Assembly (NCBI GenBank): GCA_003476685.1
Contig: DMVN01000141.1
Coordinates: forward strand, 1-24,883
Source: Acidobacteriota bacterium
GTDB lineage: Bacteria; Acidobacteriota; Aminicenantia; Aminicenantales; Saccharicenantaceae
Length of the DNA stretch: 24,883 nucleotides
Reading direction: 5' to 3'
Under the pieces are notes generated by a model. The model was not told the DNA's origin and made no database searches. It saw only the letters and a list, made by a program, of their open reading frames with translations. The position numbers were made by a program, and so were the translations under genes. This document shows positions 8,467 through 15,787 of the stretch, one piece after another; the first letter of the stretch is position 1, and every line of letters starts with the position of its first letter.

Positions 8467-9522
8467 ATGAAATGCCGCTTCCGGAAAAAGCTCGGCCAAA
8501 CTGCTGTGCTCTGGCTGTGGCTTCTGCTGTTCTGGCTGGTTCCAGCCAATCTGTCAGCCGAAGACATTCCCTGTGTCTGGAGCGGAGTCAGCCGGATTGT
8601 GGTGGTCGGTGACCTACACGGTGATTACGAGAATTTTCTCAAGATATTGAAGGGAACCAAGCTGGTCGATTCTGGTCTGAACTGGGCTGCCGGTCAGACT
8701 TTTTTGGTGCAGATGGGCGATGTCATGGACCGGGGGCCGGATGCCAGGAAAATCTTCGACCTGATAAAAAAACTGGAAATACAGGCAGCCGAAGCCGGAG
8801 GCCAGGTTCAGATGTTGATCGGCAATCATGAAGAAATGAACATTACCGGCATTTCCTTCGACTATGAAGATTATGTCACCGTCGAACAGTTCCAATCTTT
8901 TTTACCGGATGATTACCGGGAAAGAAAACAGAAAGAACTGGAGAAGAAGGCCAGAAGGGGAAAGAGCCTCCAGAAACTGTGGCGGGAAGTTATCCAGATG
9001 GACCTGGAAGCCAGGAACAAGTATCTGGTCAATTTCAACCAGAAATATGGGAAATGGATTCTCAGGCATAATGCCGTAATCAAAATCAATGACCTGGTTT
9101 TCGTTCACGGCGGTATCAGCGAGGAGTTTTCCCGCTGGAAACTGGAAGAAATAAATAAACGACTGCGGCAGGAATTGGCCGCTTTCCAGAAAGTCTGGCT
9201 TAATGGAGCCGTGCCAGGAAATTTCAAGTTCGAGGTCGTTTATAAAAGCAACGGGCCGCTCTGGTACCGGCAGCTGGCTCTGACCAACGGGAATATCATG
9301 GAGGATCAGGTGGACCGCATTCTGGCTAACCTGGAAGCCAGTCATCTGGTGGTAGCTCATACCCCCCGTTTAGTCTCCAGTTTGAAGGATATGAGGCGCT
9401 TCGGGGGTAAGGTCTGGGTAGTGGATACCGGGATTTCCCGGGCCTATGGCGGCTGCCTGCGGGCCTTAATCATTGACGAGGGGCAATTCTCCCTGTGGGG
9501 AGTGAATGATGAAACAAAATAA
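8467..9522 (+). CDS. Secreted PPP-family (Shewanella-like) protein phosphatase
   Basis: This 351-residue metallophosphatase carries a signal peptide: positive residues, then a hydrophobic stretch at 14-25 ending near NLSAED. It is therefore predicted to act outside the cytosol. All PPP motifs are present in order: GDLHGDY (48-54), GDVMDRG (84-90), GNHE (119-122), HGGI (214-217) and AHTP (297-300), followed by VVDTGISRAYGG. The two-metal site therefore looks complete. A helical, charged insertion at about 145-195 and the late GG-containing motif fit the Shewanella-like branch. Members dephosphorylate phosphoproteins, but a small-molecule substrate cannot be excluded. The next gene overlaps it by 17 bases, so the two are probably translated together. 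Possible substrates are products of the secreted kinase-like proteins nearby (inference). Confidence 0.85.
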   Translation: MKCRFRKKLGQTAVLWLWLLLFWLVPANLSAEDIPCVWSGVSRIVVVGDLHGDYENFLKILKGTKLVDSGLNWAAGQTFLVQMGDVMDRGPDARKIFDLIKKLEIQAAEAGGQVQMLIGNHEEMNITGISFDYEDYVTVEQFQSFLPDDYRERKQKELEKKARRGKSLQKLWREVIQMDLEARNKYLVNFNQKYGKWILRHNAVIKINDLVFVHGGISEEFSRWKLEEINKRLRQELAAFQKVWLNGAVPGNFKFEVVYKSNGPLWYRQLALTNGNIMEDQVDRILANLEASHLVVAHTPRLVSSLKDMRRFGGKVWVVDTGISRAYGGCLRALIIDEGQFSLWGVNDETK

Positions 9523-10318
9523 ATTAAGGGTTATGGGAAAGCTGGTAATTTTCTTGCTGGTCTGGGGAGCAGTTCAGGCCGGTATAATTGATGGGACGTC
9601 TGGCAACCAGGAGCAGGAGGCTATGGAAAATTATTTGAAGACAGCCAGGGTGGTGAAGGTTATCAAGGGGGCGACCGGCGGCCGGACGGCTCCCTGGGTG
9701 GTGAACCTTAGCGACGGCCAGGTCCAGAAGCAGGCTATTTTCAAATTTGTCAACCGGCCTCGACCGGCCATGCTGCCAGACAGCTATCGGTACGAATTGG
9801 CTGCCTATCGCCTGAGCAGGCTGCTGGAGCTGGATTTTGTACCTCCGATGGTAGAAAGGACAATTGAGGGTCGCCCCGGATCGCTCCAGCTCCTGATACC
9901 CGGGACCATGCAGGAAAGTTACCGGGCCAGCCGGGGACTGGAACCACCCGACAAGGCAGCCTTCGACCAGGCTCTGGCTGAAATCTTGATTTTTGAAAAC
10001 CTGGTCTATGATCAGTGCCTGGATGGAGCCGACATCCTGATTCATAAAGCCAGCTGGAAAGTCTGGCGAATAGATTTTTCAGAAGCCTTTGCCCCGGTCG
10101 AGGAGCTGCTGCCGGACTGCCCTCTCAAGAATTGCTCCAGTAATCTCTATGATAGCTTGATGAAGTTGTCTGAGGAGTCAGTTGAATCCGCATTAAAATC
10201 TTACCTGAATGAAGCCGAACTGGCTGCCCTGTTAAAGCGCAGGCAACTCATCCTGAACAAAATAAAGGAACTGATTGAAGAGCAGGGAGAAGAAGCAGTA
10301 ATTTTTGTAAAAAAATAG
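9506..10318 (+). CDS. Secreted FAM20C/HipA-fold kinase-like protein, probable pseudokinase
   Basis: This 270-residue protein has an N-terminal signal peptide (about 1-25) and is a divergent paralogue of the three kinase-like proteins at 12740-15287. It keeps the putative nucleotide Lys (QAIFK, Lys80), the helix-C segment YELAAYRLSRLLELDFVPP (Glu97), GSLQLL and the late IDFSEAF (Asp190). The catalytic segment is degenerate: where the paralogues have EDR...N, this protein has QCL...D, so the catalytic Asp is replaced by Cys171 and the metal-binding Asn by Asp176. It is therefore likely a pseudokinase, or an enzyme with altered chemistry. The start (ATG 9506 or 9509) lies inside the end of the phosphatase gene, with GGGGAG just upstream, which suggests translational coupling and possibly a complex. 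Confidence 0.7.
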   Translation: MMKQNKLRVMGKLVIFLLVWGAVQAGIIDGTSGNQEQEAMENYLKTARVVKVIKGATGGRTAPWVVNLSDGQVQKQAIFKFVNRPRPAMLPDSYRYELAAYRLSRLLELDFVPPMVERTIEGRPGSLQLLIPGTMQESYRASRGLEPPDKAAFDQALAEILIFENLVYDQCLDGADILIHKASWKVWRIDFSEAFAPVEELLPDCPLKNCSSNLYDSLMKLSEESVESALKSYLNEAELAALLKRRQLILNKIKELIEEQGEEAVIFVKK

Positions 10319-10324
10319 AAATAA

Positions 10325-10330
10325 AGAGGG
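10325..10330 (+). promoter_or_regulatory. Shine-Dalgarno-like AGAGGG without a standard start codon
   Basis: AGAGGG lies 7 bases after the previous stop codon. Four bases downstream is an in-frame ATC (10335) that opens a 20-codon extension reading into the carrier gene. No ATG, GTG or TTG is present at the right distance. Confidence 0.35.
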
Positions 10331-10394
10331 ACCCATCAACAAGCCACCCAAAACTGGTCAGCCGCCAAGAACAGGCTGGCCTCTGGGCTATCGG

Positions 10395-11732
10395 GTGCTG
10401 CGTCTTTTTACCGATATCAGGACCGGGGAAGCCTCCAAGGCTTTGCTGCTGACTCTCAATATCTTTATGCTTCTCCTGGCTTATTACATCATCAAGCCGG
10501 TCAGAGATGCCCTGATTCTGGCTGGCAAAGGAGCGGAGATAAAGAGCTACCTGGCCGGAGCCCAGGCCCTTCTACTGGTACTGGTGATAAAAATATTCAG
10601 CCTTCTGGCCTCAAAAGTTCCGCGGCAGCTTCTGATTACCTGGGTGACTCTTTTCTTTATTTCCAACCTCTTAATTTTTTATTTCCTGAATATTCTGGGC
10701 CTGCCTCTGGGGACGATGGGCATCATCTTTTTTATCTGGATTGGGATTTACAATCTGCTGGTTCCGGCTCAGTTCTGGGGTTTTGCCAATGACCTTTACT
10801 CGGAGGAGGAAGGCAAGCGGCTTTTCCCGCTGATCGCCTTCGGGGCCACTTCGGGAGCAGTCTTCGGCAGCCGGGTGGCCGGCTGGCTGATTAGACCCCT
10901 GGGTCTTTACAAATTGATGCTGGTATCGGCCGGAATTCTCGGCCTGTGCATTTTGCTGGCTGTCTACATTCATAAAAGAGAAGTCAGGGTCGGGTCGGGC
11001 GCCCAGTCCGAGAAAAATATAAGTCCAGGGCCGCAGAAGAGCCTTTCTGAACAGCCCTTAAAAAAGGGCGGCGGATTTAACCTGGTCTTTAAGAGCCGGT
11101 ACCTTTTGCTAATTGCCCTGGTGATCGGGCTTTATAATTTCATCAATGCCACCGGAGAATACATCCTGGGCAATGTGGTGACCCGCACCGCGGCCCAGGC
11201 CGTTCAGGCCGGTTTGAGCGGCGGACTGGATTTAAAAGATTATATCGGCCAGTTTTTCGCCGAGTATCAGTTCCTGACCAACCTGATTGCCCTGATTCTT
11301 CAACTCTTCCTGGTTTCCAGAATCTTTAAGTGGATCGGGCTGGGGGGAGCTCTCTTGATTTTTCCTTTTATTGCTCTGGGGGGTTATACCTTCATCGCTC
11401 TGGGGGCCTCGCTGCTATTGGTTAAATGGGTTAAGGCTCTGGAGAATGGCACCGATTATTCTCTGATGAACACCACCAAGCATGCCCTGTTTCTGATCAC
11501 CACCAGGGAAGAAAAATACAAAGCCAAGGCAGCCATTGATACCTTTTTTGTCCGGGGTGGCGATGTCCTGGCCGCTCTGGGAATTTTCCTGGGAACAACC
11601 TATCTGGCCCTCGGGGTAGAAAAATTCGCCAGGGTGAACATGGTAGGGGTGCTGGCCTGGATAACACTGTGTTTTCTCATCATCCGCGAGTATAAAAGGC
11701 TCAAGCAGAAAAGCCTATCCGGGCAGAAATAG
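10395..11732 (+). CDS. ATP/ADP-translocase-like carrier without HEAT domain (copy 3)
   Basis: This 445-residue membrane protein belongs to the same carrier family as the two HEAT-fused proteins at 2551-7548. Shared landmarks are AYYIIKPVRDAL near the start, QFWGFANDL then GKRLFPL (126-145), and NGTDYSLMNTTKHALFLITT then KYKAKAAIDTFF (351-384). It has about 12 hydrophobic segments, and a soluble loop at about 195-228. It stops after the last helix, which is the normal size for the NTT family without extra domains. The GTG at 10395 lacks a clear Shine-Dalgarno sequence. The frame is open further upstream, where AGAGGG precedes an in-frame ATC at 10335, so the true start is uncertain. It sits 76 bases after the pseudokinase gene on the same strand. 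Transport of nucleotides is inferred from family resemblance only. Confidence 0.72.
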   Translation: MLRLFTDIRTGEASKALLLTLNIFMLLLAYYIIKPVRDALILAGKGAEIKSYLAGAQALLLVLVIKIFSLLASKVPRQLLITWVTLFFISNLLIFYFLNILGLPLGTMGIIFFIWIGIYNLLVPAQFWGFANDLYSEEEGKRLFPLIAFGATSGAVFGSRVAGWLIRPLGLYKLMLVSAGILGLCILLAVYIHKREVRVGSGAQSEKNISPGPQKSLSEQPLKKGGGFNLVFKSRYLLLIALVIGLYNFINATGEYILGNVVTRTAAQAVQAGLSGGLDLKDYIGQFFAEYQFLTNLIALILQLFLVSRIFKWIGLGGALLIFPFIALGGYTFIALGASLLLVKWVKALENGTDYSLMNTTKHALFLITTREEKYKAKAAIDTFFVRGGDVLAALGIFLGTTYLALGVEKFARVNMVGVLAWITLCFLIIREYKRLKQKSLSGQK

Positions 11733-11751
11733 CAGAATAATAAGTGCAGGT

Positions 11752-12594
11752 TTATTTTTTTATTTTTCTAAGGTCGCGAACCTTGAGTATTCCCCCAGAA
11801 TCCTGAGCGATGTACAGGAAGCCCTGGTCATCCCAGGACAGTCCTTCCTGGTTATCTCCCGGAAAGGCATATTCTTTAACCAGCTTTCCGTCGAGAGTAA
11901 TCTCCACCAGGATGTTGTCGGCGTCGCTCACTAGGTGCAACAACCTGGTTTCATCGTCGTACATCATAGCTGCGGGATCATCAATTCTGAAGGGCAGAAC
12001 CCGGATAATGCGGGCTTCTGCCTGCCAAGCCTGGCTGGACTTTAGCGGAACCAGGAGCTCAACTATGCAGGGCGGGTCCCACTGATTGCCGGCATAAAAA
12101 GTTCCCCCTTCTGGATGATTCTCATCGGGAACAAAGGCCAGAGATTCAAGGCCATTATCATATTGACCTTCATGCTTTTGCAGGAAATTGGGGTTGCCGT
12201 TGAATTCCCTGTTAACGGGGAATCTCCGGCTGACCTCTCGCCGCTCCGGGTCATATTCCAGGATTACATCATCTCCCTCGATGATTATATAGACCAGGCC
12301 CGTCCGGGGATTGATGGCCACAGCTTCCAGGTCCCCTGGAATTCTCTGGCTGTAGATGGGGGCTCCATCAGTGGTGATTTCATACAGCCAGCCTTCGTCG
12401 CTAACGACGAACAGGGTCTTGCGGCCAGGATGAAAACACAGGCCCGAAGGTTCAATTATATTCTGCTGATCAATATTTCCGCCGAACCCGGGGGTACCCA
12501 GCCACTGGTAGGGGAAGCGGATGGTCGGGGCCTGAGGGTCTTGAGAGCAACTTACCAGACACACCAGAAAAAACCATGGTAATATCTTTTTCAT
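11752..12594 (-). CDS. SdiA-regulated/YjiK-type beta-propeller lipoprotein
   Basis: This 280-residue protein begins with a lipoprotein signal peptide (MKKILPWFFLVCLVSC, lipid-modified Cys16), so it should be anchored in the envelope. The rest resembles the SdiA-regulated (YjiK, phytase-like propeller) family: EPSGLCFHP, KTLFVVSDEGWLYEI, GDLEAVAINP, GLESLAFVPDE, LHLVSDADNILVEI and NQEGLSWDDQGFLYIA. Family members have no firmly known enzymatic role. An in-frame ATG at 12699 exists, but the ATG at 12594 follows GAGAGAGA and starts exactly at the signal peptide. It is transcribed against its neighbours, between the third carrier and the kinase-like genes, and the stop codons on its left are separated by only 19 bases. 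Confidence 0.78.
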   Translation of the reverse strand: MKKILPWFFLVCLVSCSQDPQAPTIRFPYQWLGTPGFGGNIDQQNIIEPSGLCFHPGRKTLFVVSDEGWLYEITTDGAPIYSQRIPGDLEAVAINPRTGLVYIIIEGDDVILEYDPERREVSRRFPVNREFNGNPNFLQKHEGQYDNGLESLAFVPDENHPEGGTFYAGNQWDPPCIVELLVPLKSSQAWQAEARIIRVLPFRIDDPAAMMYDDETRLLHLVSDADNILVEITLDGKLVKEYAFPGDNQEGLSWDDQGFLYIAQDSGGILKVRDLRKIKK

Positions 12595-12692
12595 CGTTTG
12601 AATCTCTCTCTGCCAGATTAAAACAAGTTTATAACAAAATACGGAGAAAAATATCAATAAAAACTTTTCCGTCAGCAGCCAGAAGATTTTAT

Positions 12693-12721
12693 TTGACATC
12701 GAAAGCCAATAAGCTTAATTT
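12693..12721 (+). promoter_or_regulatory. Promoter for the three kinase-like genes, TTGACA-N17-TAATTT
   Basis: A perfect -35 TTGACA (12693-12698) is followed after 17 bases by TAATTT, a three-of-six -10 match. Transcription would begin near 12728, directly at the AAGGGG Shine-Dalgarno sequence of the first kinase-like gene, giving a very short leader. Confidence 0.45.
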
Positions 12722-12739
12722 TTGCAGAAGGGGAAAATA

Positions 12740-13597
12740 TTGAATCTCCTTAAGAAATCCTTCTACAGGTCTCTGACCATAACTGCCTTTTTTCTGGCTG
12801 TATATTTTCTCTTCTGGCCTTCGTACGGCCAGTTCAGGCCGGAGGAAATCCTGGAGAGAGAGGACCTGGAAGATTTTCTGCTAACGGCCAAAATAGTTGG
12901 GTTTAAGGATCTGGGGAAGGGAATAACCCAACCGCTTAAAATAAATTTAAGAAGAGGGAAAACAGAAAGAAAGGCTGTCTGGAAAAACTGCAGTGGGGTT
13001 ATCAACGGCTATTTTGAAGGCTGGCAGTATGAGATTGCCGCCTACCGGCTGGATAAGCTGCTCGGATTAAACATGATTCCGCCGACAGTCGAAAGAAGGT
13101 TCCAGGGTCAGCGCGGCTCTTTACAGCTATGGGTGGAACACAAGTATGACCTTCTGGAAATAGTCGATCATAGCATTCCATTGCCCAAAGAAGGGCTGGA
13201 AGCTGTCAATCTGGAAAGGATGCAGTACCTGGCCAGAGCTTTTGACTCACTCATTGCCAATGAAGACCGCAGCCTGCAGAATACCCTGCTCACCGAGGAC
13301 TGGAGGACAATTCTCATCGACCACTCCCGGAGTTTTCGGTCCGATGCTCACTTTACCCGGAATTTGATTTACGGGTTGCGTCCGCTGAGGACGGAGAGCG
13401 GGCCGCTACCCTTTAAAAGGTTGCCCCGAACTTTTGTGGACAAGCTCCGGTCCCTATCCTTTGACAGCATCAAGGTGACAGTCGGGTCTTACCTGACGAC
13501 CAGAGAAATCAGGTCAATCCTGGCCCGCCGGGACTTGATGATAAAAGAAATTGAAGAGATGATTGTCCTCTACGGAGAGGGGGAAGTCCTTTATTAA
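12740..13597 (+). CDS. Secreted FAM20C-like atypical kinase (paralogue 1)
   Basis: This 285-residue protein has an N-terminal hydrophobic signal segment ending near SYGQF, so the kinase-like domain is predicted to lie outside the cytosol. Motif order matches FAM20C/HipA-clan kinases: a G-containing N-lobe strand (GKGITQPLKINL), AVWKN with the presumed nucleotide-binding Lys82, YEIAAYRLDKLLGLNMIPP with Glu98, then FDSLIANEDRSLQN with catalytic Asp176 and metal-binding Asn181, and LIDHSRSFR with Asp194. Human FAM20C has EIAAFHLDRIL...RVPP and GNMDRHHYE...LDNGRGFG at the same places (from memory). The frame opens at a TTG at 12722, but the TTG at 12740 with AAGGGG 6 bases upstream gives a normal signal peptide. 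It is followed 16 bases later by paralogue 2. The substrate is unknown. Confidence 0.75.
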   Translation: MNLLKKSFYRSLTITAFFLAVYFLFWPSYGQFRPEEILEREDLEDFLLTAKIVGFKDLGKGITQPLKINLRRGKTERKAVWKNCSGVINGYFEGWQYEIAAYRLDKLLGLNMIPPTVERRFQGQRGSLQLWVEHKYDLLEIVDHSIPLPKEGLEAVNLERMQYLARAFDSLIANEDRSLQNTLLTEDWRTILIDHSRSFRSDAHFTRNLIYGLRPLRTESGPLPFKRLPRTFVDKLRSLSFDSIKVTVGSYLTTREIRSILARRDLMIKEIEEMIVLYGEGEVLY

Positions 13598-13613
13598 TGA
13601 TAAGAGGAAAGTC

Positions 13614-14450
13614 ATGAGAAACAGAATTTTAATAAGTGCCTTATTATTACTGGTAATCCTCGGTTATCACTCGCTATCAGCTCAATTCCTGCCAGAAGAA
13701 ATCGCCCAGAGGGAAGAACTGGAGAAGTTTCTGCTGACAGCCGAAATAATAAGTTATAAAGAAATAGGAGAGGGCGTGACCAAACCGGTCCGGCTTTTCC
13801 TGAGGAAAGATAATATGGAAAGGAGCGGAGTCTGGAAGAATCCACACGGTATCCAGGGCGGCTACCTTGAGGGCTGGCAGTATGAAATCGCTGCTTACAG
13901 GCTGGATAAACTGCTGGGATTAAACATGATCCCCCCGACGGTGGAAAGGGAATTCCAGGACAAGAAAGGTTCGCTTCAGATGTGGGTGGAAAAAGAATAC
14001 AGCCTGCTGGAAGTAATGGAGAAAAACATCCCCCTGCCTTCAAGCGGACCCGAGGCCGATAACTGGGAAAAGAGGAAGTATCTATCCAGAGCTTTCGATG
14101 CCCTGATTGCCAACGAAGACCGGACCCAGCAGAACACATTTTATACTAAAGATTGGCGAACTATATTAATTGACCATTCCCGGAGTTTTCGCTCAGAGGA
14201 GAAATACACCAAACATCTCCTGTTCGGATTGAATCCGTTGAGACCAGATGGCCGGCCCCTGCCTTTCAGGAAACTGCCCAGGGAGTTTGTGGAAAAAATT
14301 AAAGGTCTGACCTTTGATAGCATCAAGCAGGCTGTCGGTCCCTATCTGACAGATAAAGAAATTCGAGCCATCCTGGCCCGCAAAGAATTGATATTGAAGG
14401 AAATAGCGGACATGATAAAAGTTGCAGGCGAGGATAAAATTTTATATTGA
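13614..14450 (+). CDS. Secreted FAM20C-like atypical kinase (paralogue 2)
   Basis: This 278-residue protein has a typical signal peptide (ILISALLLLVILGYHSLSA, then QF), probably cleaved after SLSA. The kinase-like motifs are intact: GVTKPVRLFL, GVWKN (Lys75), YEIAAYRLDKLLGLNMIPP (Glu91), GSLQMWVE, FDALIANEDRTQQN (Asp169, Asn174) and LIDHSRSFRSEE (Asp187). A helical C-terminus follows (VEKIKGLTFDSIKQAV, YLTDKEIRAILARKELI) and ends in ILY, as in its neighbours. An upstream ATG at 13563 lies inside the previous gene; the ATG at 13614 with AAGAGG 6 bases upstream is preferred. This copy and paralogue 1 are the most alike of the set. ATP would have to be available outside the cytosol for it to work. 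Confidence 0.76.
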   Translation: MRNRILISALLLLVILGYHSLSAQFLPEEIAQREELEKFLLTAEIISYKEIGEGVTKPVRLFLRKDNMERSGVWKNPHGIQGGYLEGWQYEIAAYRLDKLLGLNMIPPTVEREFQDKKGSLQMWVEKEYSLLEVMEKNIPLPSSGPEADNWEKRKYLSRAFDALIANEDRTQQNTFYTKDWRTILIDHSRSFRSEEKYTKHLLFGLNPLRPDGRPLPFRKLPREFVEKIKGLTFDSIKQAVGPYLTDKEIRAILARKELILKEIADMIKVAGEDKILY

Positions 14451-14459
14451 GGGGGAAAA

Positions 14460-15287
14460 ATGAGAAAAATAATTCTGGCCTGTGCCTGTCTTTCGCTCAT
14501 CCTGTTTTTTAACCGACCTCTCTTTTCTCAGTTTACTCCGGAAGAGGTGGCCGAGAGGCCTAAATGGGAGGCTTTTTTGCTGGAAGCCCAGGTTATTACA
14601 GAAGAGCAGCTGACCGGTCCCGAAGCTGTCACCAGCCCCTGGAAACTGACCCTGGAGAAAGACGGAGTTACCAGGAATGCCCTCTGGAAAAATCCAGAAG
14701 GCCGGGTAAAAGGTTTTATCGAGGGTTGGAAATACGAGATAGCGGCCTACTTGCTGTCAAATTATCTGGAGTTGAACATGGTGCCGCCGACGGTCGAAAG
14801 AAGGTTTCACAACAACCGGGGGTCCTGCCAGATCTGGGTGGATTACGAAATGACCCTGAAGCGAAAAACAGAAAAGAATATCAAAACGCCGCCCATCAAG
14901 CTGATGCACTGGAACCGGGCGGTATACCTGCAGCGGGCCTTTGACAACCTGATTGCCAATGAAGACCGACATATGAACAACATTCTTATAACCAAAGACT
15001 GGCGGATGATATTGATTGACCACTCGCGGTCTTTCCGGACCGGGAAGAAATTCACCCAGAATCTGATCTATTCTGAAAAACACCCGGAAGGCCCCAAGCT
15101 CATGAGTGAACTTCCCCGGGCTTTTGTGGAAAAAATTAAGAGTTTGAATTTTGAGTTAATAAAAAGCACAGTTGGAGAATACCTGACCGACGATGAGATC
15201 GAGGCCATTCTGGCCAGGAAAGAATTGATACTTAAAGCTATTGATAAACTGGTCCAGGAAAAGGGAGAGGATAAAGTCTTATACTGA
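14460..15287 (+). CDS. Secreted FAM20C-like atypical kinase (paralogue 3)
   Basis: This 275-residue protein has a signal peptide (about 1-23, IILACACLSLILFFNRP, cut near LFSQF). The motifs are conserved: TSPWKLTL, ALWKN (Lys77), YEIAAYLLSNYLELNMVPP (Glu93), GSCQIWVD, FDNLIANEDRHMNN (Asp169, Asn174) and LIDHSRSFRTG (Asp187). The catalytic DRH triplet is the closest of the three to FAM20C and HipA. The ATG follows GAGGGGG by a few bases, 9 bases after the previous stop. It is the most diverged active-looking copy and lacks the proline-rich stretch after IPLP found in the other two. Its last 9 bases overlap the convergent RsbW-type gene. Confidence 0.76.
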   Translation: MRKIILACACLSLILFFNRPLFSQFTPEEVAERPKWEAFLLEAQVITEEQLTGPEAVTSPWKLTLEKDGVTRNALWKNPEGRVKGFIEGWKYEIAAYLLSNYLELNMVPPTVERRFHNNRGSCQIWVDYEMTLKRKTEKNIKTPPIKLMHWNRAVYLQRAFDNLIANEDRHMNNILITKDWRMILIDHSRSFRTGKKFTQNLIYSEKHPEGPKLMSELPRAFVEKIKSLNFELIKSTVGEYLTDDEIEAILARKELILKAIDKLVQEKGEDKVLY

Positions 15288-15719
15288 ACTTTCTGGTTCA
15301 GCTTTGGCCAGTCTCTTATGCATCAGAAGAATATTCTGCTCATTTTCGCGCCGGTAGGTAAATCCGTCCATCAGCTCCCGGCTGATGTAAATCCCAAAAC
15401 CGCCCACTTTCTGCTGGCGCATTAGTTCTTCCAGGTCGGGCGTCCTGGTACTGGTCGGGTCAAAGGGCAGGCCGCTGTCCCTGATTTCCAGATAAACTTC
15501 TGGACCCTCGGTCCAGAAACTTAAGCAGATCTGTCCCTTTGTTCCCGGATAAGCGTAGTGAATGATGTTGAGGCAGATTTCCACCACGGCCAGCTCAATT
15601 TGATAGTGTTCTTCCTCCGAGACCGGCAAGCCTTTCAGATTCTTTTTAAGGAATCGTCTGATTCTGTCAATCTCGTGGAGTTCGCTGGGAACTTCAAGGG
15701 AAGCTGCGGCTCTGTTCAA
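15279..15719 (-). CDS. RsbW/SpoIIAB-type anti-sigma serine kinase (HATPase)
   Basis: This 146-residue GHKL-fold protein should phosphorylate a STAS antagonist and hold a sigma factor inactive. It has the N-box VVEICLNIIHYAY (Glu47, Asn51), the G1 box IRDSGLPFDP (Asp81) and the G2 region KVGGFGIYISREL. The frame is open to 15887, but that extension reads antisense through a decayed msrC fragment. The TTG at 15719 with CAGGGG 6 bases upstream fits the family start, and a good promoter sits immediately before it. Its likely partners, the STAS protein (7578-7925) and PP2C phosphatase (806-2494), lie elsewhere in the window. The target sigma factor is not identified; the ECF factor at 22864 has its own anti-sigma gene and is an unlikely target. 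Confidence 0.85.
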   Translation of the reverse strand: MNRAAASLEVPSELHEIDRIRRFLKKNLKGLPVSEEEHYQIELAVVEICLNIIHYAYPGTKGQICLSFWTEGPEVYLEIRDSGLPFDPTSTRTPDLEELMRQQKVGGFGIYISRELMDGFTYRRENEQNILLMHKRLAKAEPESSV

Positions 15720-15737
15720 GTCATTCCCCTGTAGGCA

Positions 15738-15766
15738 ATTATATATAAATTCCAGCAGCGGGGCAA
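15738..15766 (-). promoter_or_regulatory. Promoter for the RsbW-type gene, TTGCCC-N17-TATAAT
   Basis: On the minus strand TTGCCC (15761-15766) is followed after 17 bases by a perfect TATAAT (15738-15743). Transcription would begin near 15731, right at the Shine-Dalgarno sequence, so the leader is very short. Confidence 0.55.
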
Positions 15767-15787
15767 CCGGCCGATTTCCTGGCCGGC

